Below, piece by piece: positions 17,884-28,110 of a stretch of DNA of 64,000 bases (positions are counted from its first letter, which is position 1; every line of letters begins with the position of its first letter). The DNA is taken from positions 1,426,001 to 1,490,000 of the forward strand of contig NZ_JALEBG010000001.1 in NCBI RefSeq assembly GCF_022758235.1, in the 5' to 3' direction. The stretch comes from Pontibacter liquoris (GTDB lineage Bacteria > Bacteroidota > Bacteroidia > Cytophagales > Hymenobacteraceae). The position numbers and the translations under genes were made by a program. The notes beneath the pieces are model-generated. The model searched no databases. It saw only the letters and a list, made by a program, of their open reading frames with translations, and was not told the origin of the DNA.

Positions 17884-20100
17884 ATGCACTATACTATCCG
17901 AAACACCGCTTCCTTCCTGCTGTTCCTCGCTTTTATTTTCTCCTGCTCTCCTTCCCATAAAGTTACTACCTCCGGCGAGGTCAGTAAATGGGAGCAGCAG
18001 GCTGCGCGCGTTACCATTATCCGCGATGATTTTGGCGTGCCCCACGTGTATGGCAAAACCGATGCCGATGCCGTATTCGGGCTCCTGTATGCGCAGTGCG
18101 AAGATGATTTTAACCGGGTGGAACGCAATTACCTGTGGGCCATAGGGCGCCTGGCCGAGGCCGAAGGCAAAGACATGCTCTACAGCGATCTTCGGGCACG
18201 CTTGTATATGAGCAAAGAGGAAGCCATTGCCAACTATGAAAAGAGCCCGCAGTGGCTAAAAGAACTTTGCCAGGCCTTTGCCGATGGCATCAACTATTAC
18301 CTCTATACCCACCCCGAGGTGAAGCCGAAGCTGCTGACCCATTTCGAACCCTGGATGCCAATGTATTTCAGCGAAGGCTCCATTGGCGGCGATATCGAAA
18401 GTGTGTCGACCGACAGGATCAAAGCGTTTTATGAATCCGGGAAATCTCTGGGGCTGAACAAGTATGGTGATGGGCTGGTGCATCCTGCCTTGCTAGAAGA
18501 GCCCAAAGGCTCTAATGGCTTTACCATTTCCGGCAAACATACGGCCTCCGGCAACGCTATGCTGCTCATCAACCCGCATACGTCGTTCTTTTTCCGCGGC
18601 GAAGTGCATGCCGTGAGCGAAGAAGGGCTGAACGCCTACGGTGCTGTTACCTGGGGACAATTCTTCATTTATCAGGGCTTTAATGCCAAAACCGGCTGGA
18701 TGCATACATCCGCGTATGCCGACGTGATCGATGAATTTGAAGAAACGATCGTGAAGCAGGACGGCAAACTCTTCTACAAGTATGGCGCCGAGCTGCGGCC
18801 TGTCACCACGTCGCAGGTAACCTTGTCTTACAAAGAAGGCGACGAACTGAAACAAAAGACCTTTACCACCTACCGCACGCACCACGGCCCCATCACGCAC
18901 CAGAACGGCGACAAATGGGTAGCCACCGCGTTGATGTGGAAACCTGTGGATGCGTTGATCCAGTCGTACACCCGCACTAAAAAGAGCAACCTGAAAGAGT
19001 TTAACGAGATGATGCAGCTGCGCACCAACTCTTCTAACGGCACTGTGTATGCCGATGCGGACGGCAACATTGCTTACTATCACGGCAATTTTTTTCCGGT
19101 GCGCGATGCCGCCTTCGATTATACCAAACCGGTAGATGGCAGCAATCCCAAAACAGACTGGCACGGGCTGCACCCCCTGGAAGAAACTATCCGGGTGATC
19201 AATCCGCCAAATGGCTGGATACAGAACTGCAATTCCACGCCCTTTACCAGTGCCGGCGAGTATAGCCCCAAAAAGGAAGATTACCCGGTATACATGGGCC
19301 AGTCGCCTGAAAATTTCCGTGGCATCCACGCCGTGCGGTTACTCAAAAAAGCCGAGAACCTGACGCTGGATAAGCTCATCAAGCTGGCCTATGATCCGTA
19401 CCTGCCGGGCATGGAAGTGCTCATTCCGGGATTGATAAAAGCGTATGATGCGCAAAAGCCAACCGATCCGAAGCTGAAGGCCGCTATTGACGTGCTGCGC
19501 AACTGGGACTTTGCAGTATCCAAAGAATCGGTGGCCATGTCGCTGGCACATTTTTATGCAACCAACGCGTTTAAAAACGGCAGCGCCCCCAAAGGGCTGG
19601 GCCTGATGGACCGCATCACGTACTATGCGCAAACCGCCCCGGAAAAAGAGCGGCTGGATCTTTTCAGCCAGACCGTAACGCAGCTCGAACAGGATTTTGG
19701 CCAGTGGAATACGCCCTGGGGAGAGATCAACCGATACCAGCGCATCAATGGCGCCATTCAGCAGCCCTTTAACGATACGCTTCCCAGTTTGCCGATCGGG
19801 ATGGCTTCCGGCAACTGGGGGGCGCTGGCATCGTTTGGGGCCAACTCCTACAACACCAAGCGGCTTTACGGCACTTCCGGCAACAGCTTTGTGGCGGTCG
19901 TGGAGTTCGGCGACAAAGTGAAGGCCAAAACGCTGCTTGCCGGCGGCGAGAGCGGTGATCCGAACTCGCCCCATTTCGACGATCAGGCCCAGCGCTATGC
20001 CGTTGTGCAATTTAAAGATGTGGCCTACTACCGCGAAGATGTGGAGAAACGTGCCACAGCAACCTATCACCCCGGCGAGAAGGTAAATGCCAAAAAGTAA
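17884..20100 (+). CDS. penicillin acylase family lipoprotein (Ntn-hydrolase, S45)
   Basis: The 738-aa member of the penicillin-amidase family begins with a lipoprotein signal (SFLLFLAFIFSC). It has the A-chain start VTIIRDDFGVPHVYGKTDADAVFGLLYAQ and the self-cleavage site Gly209-Ser210 in PKGSNGF, where Ser210 becomes the N-terminal nucleophile. The family cleaves amide-linked acyl chains, such as beta-lactam side chains or acyl-homoserine lactones. Here the substrate is unknown. As an envelope lipoprotein it may degrade external acyl-amides. The gene is solitary, with a hairpin after its stop. Confidence 0.9.
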   Translation: MHYTIRNTASFLLFLAFIFSCSPSHKVTTSGEVSKWEQQAARVTIIRDDFGVPHVYGKTDADAVFGLLYAQCEDDFNRVERNYLWAIGRLAEAEGKDMLYSDLRARLYMSKEEAIANYEKSPQWLKELCQAFADGINYYLYTHPEVKPKLLTHFEPWMPMYFSEGSIGGDIESVSTDRIKAFYESGKSLGLNKYGDGLVHPALLEEPKGSNGFTISGKHTASGNAMLLINPHTSFFFRGEVHAVSEEGLNAYGAVTWGQFFIYQGFNAKTGWMHTSAYADVIDEFEETIVKQDGKLFYKYGAELRPVTTSQVTLSYKEGDELKQKTFTTYRTHHGPITHQNGDKWVATALMWKPVDALIQSYTRTKKSNLKEFNEMMQLRTNSSNGTVYADADGNIAYYHGNFFPVRDAAFDYTKPVDGSNPKTDWHGLHPLEETIRVINPPNGWIQNCNSTPFTSAGEYSPKKEDYPVYMGQSPENFRGIHAVRLLKKAENLTLDKLIKLAYDPYLPGMEVLIPGLIKAYDAQKPTDPKLKAAIDVLRNWDFAVSKESVAMSLAHFYATNAFKNGSAPKGLGLMDRITYYAQTAPEKERLDLFSQTVTQLEQDFGQWNTPWGEINRYQRINGAIQQPFNDTLPSLPIGMASGNWGALASFGANSYNTKRLYGTSGNSFVAVVEFGDKVKAKTLLAGGESGDPNSPHFDDQAQRYAVVQFKDVAYYREDVEKRATATYHPGEKVNAKK

Positions 20101-20160
20101 CTTTTCAAATAGCCTGCGCAGCTGATGCTCCGCCTTCTCATCGTAAAACACATCCTTTCA

Positions 20161-20204
20161 GGCAGGCTGCCCCGATCATATCGGGACGGTCTGCTTGCTT
20201 TTAA
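20161..20204 (+). terminator. hairpin after the penicillin acylase gene
   Basis: An imperfect stem with core CCCGAT/ATCGGG, extended by GCAGGCTG against the GGTCTGC side with wobbles, is followed by CTTTT about 60-100 bases after the stop codon. Confidence 0.6.
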
Positions 20205-20317
20205 AGGCTATGCACAATTTGGGAAATAGACGATCACGACACAGGCAAGAACCTATACTGTACTGTCACGTTTTGCTTAAAAAACTACAGCATCCCCAAC
20301 CAAACCAAGTATAAGCT

Positions 20318-21346
20318 ATGATCAACCGCCAGGTTTACCGCATGCCCAAAGCAGGCTCCATCAAAGAACTGCAACTGCAAACCGAGGAACTCGGGCCACC
20401 CGCTGCCGACGAAGTATGCGTGAAAGTCAGGGCGATCGGGCTCAATTTTGCCGATATCTTTGCCATGCAGGGCCTCTACAGCGCCACCCCGAAAGGCCCG
20501 TTTATACCCGGCCTGGAGTTCGCCGGTGAGATCGTAGCAGTAGGTGAGCAGGTAACGGAATGGCAGGTAGGCGACAGGGTAATGGGCGCGACCAAATTTG
20601 GCGGGTACGTGTCCCATATCAACAGCCACCATCGCTACGTCATTCCTTTGCCAAATGAATGGAGTTTTGAAGAAGGCGCCGGCTTTCTGGTGCAGGGGCT
20701 TACCGCCTATTATGCTCTTACGGCCTTAGGCGATCTGCAGCAGGGTATGAGCGTGCTCATCCACAGCGCCGCAGGAGGTGTGGGCATCCTGGCAAACCGC
20801 ATCTGTAAAAAGTATAATGCCTATACCATCGGGAGTGTGGGGGATGCCCGCAAAGTGGATTTCCTGTTGCAGCAGGAAGGCTATGACCAGGTGCTAGTCC
20901 GGGATAATGCTTTTTATGATAAGCTAATGCAGGCGCTGGATGGCCGGCCTTTACGATTGATCATGGAATGTATCGGCGGCAAGATTCTGATGCAGGGCTG
21001 GAAAGCCATGGCACCCATGGGGCGGATGGTCGTGTACGGCAATGCCAGTTTCTCCAGCCACGGCGACAAACCCAATTACCCGAAACTGATCTGGAAGTAT
21101 TTCAAACGCCCCAAGATCGATCCCTTGCGCCTGCCTACCCAGAATAAATCGCTCATGGGCTTTAACCTCATCTACCTCTACGAGCAAACAGATATGATGC
21201 ACCGGATGCTAGACCAGTTGCAGGCTCTTGCGCTAAAGCCCCAGCATGTGGGCCAGGTTTTCCCGTTCGAAAAGATGCACGAGGCCATCCACCTCTTCCA
21301 GCAGGGCAAAACAGTCGGTAAGGTGGTTGTCACCGTTGGAAAATAA
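20318..21346 (+). CDS. medium-chain dehydrogenase/reductase, quinone-oxidoreductase/VAT1-like
   Basis: The 342-aa zinc-independent MDR has an N-terminal GroES-like fold with IGLNFADIFAMQGLY and GLEFAGEIVAVG, and an NADP-binding HSAAGGVGILANRI motif at about 149-162. The sequence is closest in style to zeta-crystallin/VAT-1 enzymes, which reduce quinones or enones with NADPH. The usual structural-zinc cysteines are absent. It is solitary, and its substrate is unknown. Confidence 0.87.
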   Translation: MINRQVYRMPKAGSIKELQLQTEELGPPAADEVCVKVRAIGLNFADIFAMQGLYSATPKGPFIPGLEFAGEIVAVGEQVTEWQVGDRVMGATKFGGYVSHINSHHRYVIPLPNEWSFEEGAGFLVQGLTAYYALTALGDLQQGMSVLIHSAAGGVGILANRICKKYNAYTIGSVGDARKVDFLLQQEGYDQVLVRDNAFYDKLMQALDGRPLRLIMECIGGKILMQGWKAMAPMGRMVVYGNASFSSHGDKPNYPKLIWKYFKRPKIDPLRLPTQNKSLMGFNLIYLYEQTDMMHRMLDQLQALALKPQHVGQVFPFEKMHEAIHLFQQGKTVGKVVVTVGK

Positions 21347-21472
21347 AAAAAAACGCGGCTGGCAAGTATAAAGCACCGGTTTGCTTTCCGGCATTATGCT
21401 TTGAAATTGAATTGAAAAGCACCAGTTTAAGGAACCCTGGCCATACTTCCCTTTATACTTTACTGCCATACA

Positions 21473-23127
21473 TCAGGCATTATACAGCTTTTCGTAATAT
21501 TCCTGCGCCAGCCGATTCGAGTCGAAGTATGGCAGGATATCGTGCATGCTGTTCTTGATTATGCTGAGCCATTTATCTTGCTGCGTGTAGTATAGCGGCA
21601 GTATTTCCTGCTGCAAAACATCATAGATATGCCGCGCATCCAGGTCGTTCTGCTCATGCACCGGTAGAGTAACATCTACCGGGGGCACCATAAACCCATT
21701 GATGCCATGTTGCACAAACTCGGGTACCCAGCCATCGGCTGTGGAAAGTATAACCGTACCGTTCATCGCGGCCGTCATGCCACTGGTGCCGGAAGCTTCG
21801 TGGGTAACCAGGGGGGGCTGAGCCAGAGGTCGGCCCCCTGCTTGAGCAACTTGGAAAGCTTGAGTTCATACCCTACCAGTACGGAACAGTTGGGGTATTG
21901 CGCGCTTAAATGCACCAGCTGGTTAAAGACTGAAATTGCGTCATAATCCATGGGGTAGGGTTTGCCGGCCCAGATGATCTGGACGGGATGGTTTAGATCC
22001 GTCAGCAAACTGTGGAACCGGTTCATATCTTCCAGCAGCAGATCGGCTCGTTTGTAAGAAGCAAACCGGCGGGCCCATACAATGGTGAACACGTTTTCAT
22101 CATACAAGTCGCCGGTCTGGTCGGCAACTTCCTCAAACAGCCGCCGCTTCAATTTCTTTTTACGGGCTACCAGCTTCTCGTCTCTCCCGTTCTGCAGGTA
22201 ATTGTACAGGTACTGATCTGCCCAATAAGCATAGTTCTGGGCGTTAGTAATATACAGCAGCGGACTAATATCGGAATAGGTGCTCCACTTTTGCACAATG
22301 GTGCTGCCATGCAGCCGCGAAACGCCGTTAGAGCGCCGGGCCAGCCGCAGGGCCGCCAACGTATGGTTAAAGGTATCGCCTTCTGTTTTGGTAATGGTTT
22401 TTACCTGCTCCACCGGCACGTTCGAAAAGAAGCTCATGTCGCTCAGCAGCCGGATGTCGGATTTTTCATTGCCGGCCTCTTCAGGCGTGTGCGTTGTAAA
22501 AACAAAGCGTCTTTTTACTTCTTCCACGTTGCCATACTTCTCATACAAGGCAAATACCAGCGGCAGGGCATGGGCTTCATTCAGGTGGTAGGTTTCGGGG
22601 GCGTAGCCTAATAGTTCGAGCAGTTTAAAGCCGCCTATGCCCAGCAAAATGTTGCTTGCCACTTTCGTGGATTTATCGGCATTGTAAAGTTTGTGCGTGA
22701 TGGACTGTGCAATATAACTGTTCTCGGGCAGGTCGGTGGAGAGCAGGAACAGCGGGGCCGTGCCGAACAGCTGGGGTGGCAGGTAATAGACGGCCACCTG
22801 CACCGGGGCACGGTTTACGGTGATCTCGAACCGGATATCGGTTTTCTCCACAAAGCTGTAGATCTTCTCCTGGAACAGCACACCCATGGTCTGGTCCGGC
22901 TGGCGCACCTGGTCGTAGTAGCCATACTTCCACAGAATGCCGATACCGATCAGGTTCTGTTTTAAAGCATACGCACTGCGCATATGAGAGCCCGCCAGAA
23001 AACCCAGGCCCCCGGCATAGATCTTCAGCGCCTGGGCGATGGCATACTCCATACAAAAATATGCCACCCGCTTCTGGTAGGCAGGCGCATAGGCATAAGG
23101 GTGCAGGTACTTCGCTACATTATCCAT
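21473..23127 (-). pseudogene. glgP: alpha-glucan phosphorylase family (GT35), broken by a frameshift
   Basis: Two frames join into one glycogen/alpha-glucan phosphorylase-family protein of about 550 aa. The first (23127 to 21775) carries VAYFCMEYAI, YAGGLGFLAG, YHLNEAHALP, FTTHTPEEAGN and FTIVWARRFASYKR, then ends in a nonsense tail after GADLWLSPPW. The second (21778 to 21473) resumes with GMTAAMNGTVILSTADGWVPEF. The break lies in a run of seven C (minus strand, plus 21811-21817). One extra C would restore LSPPLVTHEASGTSGM. It may be a real inactivation, slippage-based switching or a sequencing error. The position that normally holds the PLP-binding lysine (GTSGMK) reads Thr here. Confidence 0.85.
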
Positions 23128-23491
23128 GGGCAGAACTAGTTTCGTTCAACAGAATTTGCAACTAACCAGAGGGGGTATGTTGCTAGTACGTAGCAGGTTA
23201 AATAAGTCTTAGTAAAATTTAATTGCGGGAAGCTGAAAAATTTGCTGGCAGCCATTACAAGTATAGCTTGCCTGTAATAATCAGGCGCAGGTATAAGCAA
23301 GCTCAGGCACTTTTCCGGATCGATGTGCCTGGAAAAAGGAATAGAATGCATGGTCATGGCAACGTGTTTAGGCAGTTTCCCAGGCAAAGAATTACATACA
23401 TGGTTATCAGCCTGTACGTACTTAAGAGAAAGAGCTCAGCTGTTGCCGGCTGCCTTTCAAATTTATCTCATACTCGAAAAGCTGTGGTAGT
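23128..23491. other. intergenic region between divergent phosphorylase and ABC genes
   Basis: No coding frame is convincing. The stretch must hold both divergent promoters. It contains one AAGTATA motif near 23259, a GCGCAGGTATAAGC variant near 23283, and a short dyad around TGCTAGTACGTAGCA near 23180. No exact TAnnTTTG box was found. Confidence 0.4.
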
Positions 23492-25363
23492 ATGAATGCA
23501 GAACTCCGAAGCGAGCGTCGTACTGAAGCGGATAGCATAAGGTTTGTGAAACCCTCCACAAGCCTTTTTACCCTCGTGCTGAGTCTGGTAAAGCCCTACC
23601 GGATGTGGCTGATTATTGTATTTATTGCGATGCTGGCCGAGACAGGTATGAGCCTGGCTACGCCCTGGCCGCTTAAGGTGATCATTGACAATGTGATTGC
23701 CAATGAGCCACTGCCGCATTGGCTGGCATGGATCGAAAAGCTGCCACTGGGCACGCATAACATGGAACTAGCCGTAGTAGCCGCTTTTGCAATGATCTTG
23801 TTGACGATCCTGGGCGGGCTGGCCAGCTATATCAATAATTATTTTACCGAAAGTGTAGCCCAGTATGTCGCCAACGACCTCCGCCGGCGCATATACCACC
23901 ACCTGCTGCGCCTTTCGCTTTCATATTACGACAACCACCAGGTAGGTAAACTGCTCAGTACCATTACTTCGGATGTGTCTACCATCCAGGATTTCGCTTC
24001 CGAAACACTGCTTAATATCCTGATCGATGCCCTAACCATTATCGGTATACTTGGTTTAATGTTTTACCTGAACTGGGACTTTACTCTGATGGCTGTGGCA
24101 GTGGCTCCGTTTCTGCTGCTGTTTGTGATGCGCTTTAAAAAAGCCGTGAAAATGGCTACGCATGAAGTGCGGAAAGACCAGGCGCAAATGGTAGCTGTGC
24201 TACAGCAGGGCCTGGAATCGATACGCGCAATCAATGCCTACGGCCGCCAGGACCTGGAAGAGGACCGGCTGAAGCGTGTCAGCTATGAAACAGTGGAAGC
24301 AGCGTTGAAGGCCCGCAAGATCAAATCGATGGTTTCGCCGGTAGTGACCATAATCGTGTCGCTCTGCACTGCCTTTGTACTGTGGCGCGGAGCCCACCTG
24401 GTGCTGGCTGGCGCCATGACGATAGGAGCCCTGACTGTTTTTCTGTCGTACCTGAACAAATTCTTCAGCCCGGTGAAGGACCTGGCTAAAATGACCACCA
24501 ACATTGCCCAGGCCATGGTGGCTTTAGAGCGTATCCAGCAGATCCTTGACACCGACACCATCATCCGGCAAAAGCCGGATGCACGCAACCCGGGCAAGCT
24601 GAAAGGGGATATTGCCTTTGAGAGCGTTACGTTTGCTTATGTAGAGAACCTGCCTGTGCTGCACAACATCAGCCTCTCCATTCAGGCAGGGCAACATGTT
24701 GGGGTTTGTGGGCCCACAGGCAGTGGCAAGTCTACAATCGCCAGCCTCATTCCCCGCTTCTATGACCCGAATGCCGGCCGCATATTGATCGACGGCACCA
24801 ATATCCGTGACTTTACGTTGGAAGGGCTGCGCATGCAGATTGGGTTTGTGCTGCAGGAAACGGTGCTGATCTACGGTACCATTCAGGAAAACATTGCTTA
24901 CGGAAGACCAGAAGCCACGCCGGAGGAAATTGTGAAAGCCGCCAAACAAGCTTATGCACATGAGTTCATTATCCGGTTGCCAAAGGGGTACGATACTTTG
25001 GTGGGGGAACGCGGCATGACCCTTTCAGGAGGCGAACGCCAGCGCATTGGTATTGCCCGGGCCATCGTACGTAATTCGCCTATCCTTATACTGGATGAAC
25101 CTACCGCTTCGCTCGATACAGAATCGGAGAGAAGCGTGCTCGATGCGCTGGAAAATCTGATGGCAGGGCGCACGGTTATTACCATCACCCACCGGCTGCG
25201 CACCATCTGCAAGGCAGATAAAATCATCGTCATCAAAGCCGGTACGGTAGCAGAAGAAGGCAGGCATGCGGAACTGCTAAAGCAAGGAGGGCTGTATGCT
25301 GAACTCTATCATTTGCAGGATCAGGAAACCTATGCGAACAGCTTGTCGCCGGAAAAACAGTAA
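23492..25363 (+). CDS. ABC exporter, fused permease-ATPase (MsbA/LmrA type)
   Basis: The 623-aa half-transporter has six transmembrane helices in residues about 30-320, then an ATPase domain with Walker A GPTGSGKS (407-414), signature TLSGGERQR, Walker B ILILDEPTASLD and the switch HRLRTI. It would work as a homodimer exporting lipids, drugs or peptides; the substrate is unknown. EIVKAAKQAYAHEFIIRLPKGYDTLVGERG is typical of type IV exporters. It is divergent from the phosphorylase and convergent with the Mg ATPase gene, so it is a single-gene unit. Confidence 0.92.
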   Translation: MNAELRSERRTEADSIRFVKPSTSLFTLVLSLVKPYRMWLIIVFIAMLAETGMSLATPWPLKVIIDNVIANEPLPHWLAWIEKLPLGTHNMELAVVAAFAMILLTILGGLASYINNYFTESVAQYVANDLRRRIYHHLLRLSLSYYDNHQVGKLLSTITSDVSTIQDFASETLLNILIDALTIIGILGLMFYLNWDFTLMAVAVAPFLLLFVMRFKKAVKMATHEVRKDQAQMVAVLQQGLESIRAINAYGRQDLEEDRLKRVSYETVEAALKARKIKSMVSPVVTIIVSLCTAFVLWRGAHLVLAGAMTIGALTVFLSYLNKFFSPVKDLAKMTTNIAQAMVALERIQQILDTDTIIRQKPDARNPGKLKGDIAFESVTFAYVENLPVLHNISLSIQAGQHVGVCGPTGSGKSTIASLIPRFYDPNAGRILIDGTNIRDFTLEGLRMQIGFVLQETVLIYGTIQENIAYGRPEATPEEIVKAAKQAYAHEFIIRLPKGYDTLVGERGMTLSGGERQRIGIARAIVRNSPILILDEPTASLDTESERSVLDALENLMAGRTVITITHRLRTICKADKIIVIKAGTVAEEGRHAELLKQGGLYAELYHLQDQETYANSLSPEKQ

Positions 25364-25554
25364 CACATCTCATCTTAATAACTATTTACTCCTTTTCGAG
25401 GATCTATCTTACCGGCATAAGGATAGTTCCTGTATTTTGCTTCACTATCCATTACGCAAGGAGGTACCATACAAATAAGTATAACTTTCCTGGCCTCACA
25501 GTAACCAACGGGTACATGCGTACCTTAAACAGGACCTTTGAACATACGCAGCAG

Positions 25555-28065
25555 TCATGAAGAAACTGCTCTGAACGAGCGGAAGAACCAAAGCTTCAGC
25601 AGCTCGGCTGTAACAGCATAGGCTAATAGAATGCATCCGATGGCCAGCGCCTGTGGCTGATGTAGACTTGTTAGGCTGAGCGCACCGGCAAGCGGGGAGA
25701 ATGGCAACCAGACGGTAACGAGTAGTGCCAGCAGCGCAATGAGCAACAGCAGCCTGCCGGGATTGCTCCGGAAAAGGGGCTTATGTGTCCGGATAATGAA
25801 TACAATGAGCAGCTCGGTGATAATGGACTCCAGAAACCAGCCTGTCTGGAAGGGAGTCTCGCGGAGGCCAAAATAAGTATGTAACGTATAAAAGGTGGCA
25901 AAGTCAAATACAGAACTATGCAGGCCAAAGACCAGCATAAACCTTCGGATGAGCCGGATGTCCCACCGGAGGGGAAGGCGTAGCTGTTCTTCATCTACAC
26001 GGTCGGAAGCTACGGCCAGGTATGGGAAATCGGTGAGCAGGTTAGTGAGCAGGATTTGTTTGGGCAGCATGGGCAGAAACGGGAGCAGCAGCGAAGCGCC
26101 GGCCACGCTGAACATATTGCCGAAGGTAGCGCCGGTGGTGGCAAAAATATACTTCATGGAGTTGGCAAACGACTTGCGCCCTTCCAATACGCCGGCTGCG
26201 AGCACTACCAGGTTTTTTTCCAGCAGCACAAAATCAGCGGCTTCTTTGGCTACGTCCACAGCGTTGTTGGTCGAAATACCCGTATCGGCGGCATGGATGG
26301 CGGCCACATCGTTGATGCCATCGCCCAGGTAAGCCACCCGGAACTTCGATTTCTGCAGCGCCCGCACGATCTGTTCTTTCTGATGAGGTTCTATTTCAGA
26401 GAACACATCCGTTTTGGCCGCATTCACGATAAGTGCTTCCGGCGACATTTTGCTTAACTCTTCTCCACTGAGGATGTTGGAGGAGGCCATGCCCAGGGCC
26501 TTGGCGGCGTGCATGGCTGCATAACGGTTGTCGCCCGTAATTATCTTTACCGCAATACCCATCTTCTCCAGCCTTGCTATCGAATCTACCGCGTCAGCTT
26601 TTAGCTTATCTTCCAGCAGTATAAAACCCAGAAAGACCATTTCCTGCTCATCTTCATACACAATGTCGGTTTTGGAAGTTTGTTTATAGGCAATGCCGAG
26701 TACGCGGTAGCCTTCCTTGCTGTAGTGCTCCAACTGGGTCTTTACCTGCTGGCGCTGCTGCTCCTCAAGGGCTGGTTCCGTGCCGGCCTCATCGGCATAA
26801 AAGGTGCATACGTCCAGCACATTTAGCAGCGCCCCCTTGGTAATGATGATGTTACCTGAGGCGCTCTTTACGCCAATGCTCAGCCGCTTACGGATAAAAT
26901 CATACGGTATCTCGTCGTACTTTTCATAACCGGCCGGCTTCAAAGGCAGTGATCCGATCTCCTGGTCAATGGGGTTGGTAAAGCCGTTCTGGAAGGTAGC
27001 ATTGAGAAAAGCAAAGAGCTGCGCTTTGGGATCGGGCTTCCCGGCAATATTCACAATACCGTGCACGGTTACGGAGCCTTCGGTAATAGTGCCGGTTTTG
27101 TCGGTGCACAGCACGTTTACCTCTCCAAAATTAAAGATGGAGGAGAGGCGCTTCACAATAACTTTCCGGTCCATCATGCGGCGGGCACCGGCCGACATGG
27201 CAAAGGTCATGATGGCGGGCAGCAGCTCGGGCGCCATACCTATTGCCAGCGCCAGGGAAAACAGCAGGGAGTTAAAGAAAGGCTTGTGGAAGTATAAGTT
27301 GGTGACAAGTATGAAAACCGACAGCAGCACCGTGATCCGGAGCAGGAAATAGCCAAATCCCTTCAGCCCCTCTTCAAAAGCAGTAGGGGATACCTGGGTG
27401 AGGCTGTGCGCCATTTGGCCGAAAACGGTTTCCGGGCCGGTGTATACCACCAGCGCCTTTGCCGTACCACTCACCACGCTGGTGCCCTGCCACAGGCAAT
27501 TGCTTTTTTGGTTCAGCGGCGTATCTTCCGGCAGTATCCCCGGCGCTTTGGCAACCGGAAAGCTTTCCCCGGTCAGGGAACTCTCGTTCACGTGCAGTTC
27601 GTTGCTCTCCACAATGCGGCAATCCGCCGGTATCAGGTCGCCGGCATTCAGCAGCAGCACGTCGCCGGGCACCACCTCCTTCGTACGCACGTCTACTTTT
27701 TTGCCCTGCCGGACAACCTGGTGCTTTACCGCGATTATCTGCAGGAGCTTTTCTACCGCTCTGCCCGCGTGCAGCTCCTGGAAAAAGCTTAATAAACCCG
27801 AAACCAGCAGGATAAACAGCACGATAATCGTATCTGAGGTTTCTCCCAGGATGGCAGACAAAATCACGACAATGATGAGCAGCAGCATTAGCGGGCTGCT
27901 GAACTGGCGGAGCAGGAGCTTTAACTCGCGTTGCGACCTGCTCTTTACCCGGGCTTTTCTTTTTTGAGCTACTATCCGGCGCCTTGCAATAGGGGCAGAG
28001 AGGCCGTCTGCACCGGAGTGTAGTTGCTTGTAGAGTTGCTCGGTAGTAGCTGCGGCAAGGGTCAC
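25555..28065 (-). CDS. mgtA: Mg2+-importing P-type ATPase, MgtA/MgtB type
   Basis: The 836-aa P3B-type ATPase has the actuator motif TGES at 165-168, IGMAPELLPAI in TM4 (the MgtA-type replacement of the PEGL motif), FNFGEVNVLCTDKTGT with phosphorylated Asp322, and the hinge GDGINDVAAIHAAD. It would import Mg2+ under limitation. It starts 45 bp after the ftsH gene on the same strand, so the two are probably co-transcribed. The N-terminal cytoplasmic tail is shorter than in enterobacterial MgtA (898 aa). No obvious Mg-sensing leader is seen in the short gap, so regulation would act upstream of ftsH. Confidence 0.9.
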   Translation of the reverse strand: MTLAAATTEQLYKQLHSGADGLSAPIARRRIVAQKRKARVKSRSQRELKLLLRQFSSPLMLLLIIVVILSAILGETSDTIIVLFILLVSGLLSFFQELHAGRAVEKLLQIIAVKHQVVRQGKKVDVRTKEVVPGDVLLLNAGDLIPADCRIVESNELHVNESSLTGESFPVAKAPGILPEDTPLNQKSNCLWQGTSVVSGTAKALVVYTGPETVFGQMAHSLTQVSPTAFEEGLKGFGYFLLRITVLLSVFILVTNLYFHKPFFNSLLFSLALAIGMAPELLPAIMTFAMSAGARRMMDRKVIVKRLSSIFNFGEVNVLCTDKTGTITEGSVTVHGIVNIAGKPDPKAQLFAFLNATFQNGFTNPIDQEIGSLPLKPAGYEKYDEIPYDFIRKRLSIGVKSASGNIIITKGALLNVLDVCTFYADEAGTEPALEEQQRQQVKTQLEHYSKEGYRVLGIAYKQTSKTDIVYEDEQEMVFLGFILLEDKLKADAVDSIARLEKMGIAVKIITGDNRYAAMHAAKALGMASSNILSGEELSKMSPEALIVNAAKTDVFSEIEPHQKEQIVRALQKSKFRVAYLGDGINDVAAIHAADTGISTNNAVDVAKEAADFVLLEKNLVVLAAGVLEGRKSFANSMKYIFATTGATFGNMFSVAGASLLLPFLPMLPKQILLTNLLTDFPYLAVASDRVDEEQLRLPLRWDIRLIRRFMLVFGLHSSVFDFATFYTLHTYFGLRETPFQTGWFLESIITELLIVFIIRTHKPLFRSNPGRLLLLIALLALLVTVWLPFSPLAGALSLTSLHQPQALAIGCILLAYAVTAELLKLWFFRSFRAVSS

Positions 28066-28110
28066 CTATACATATGTTTTTGAGGACTGCCAGTCTGGCG
28101 AAGCAAATGG

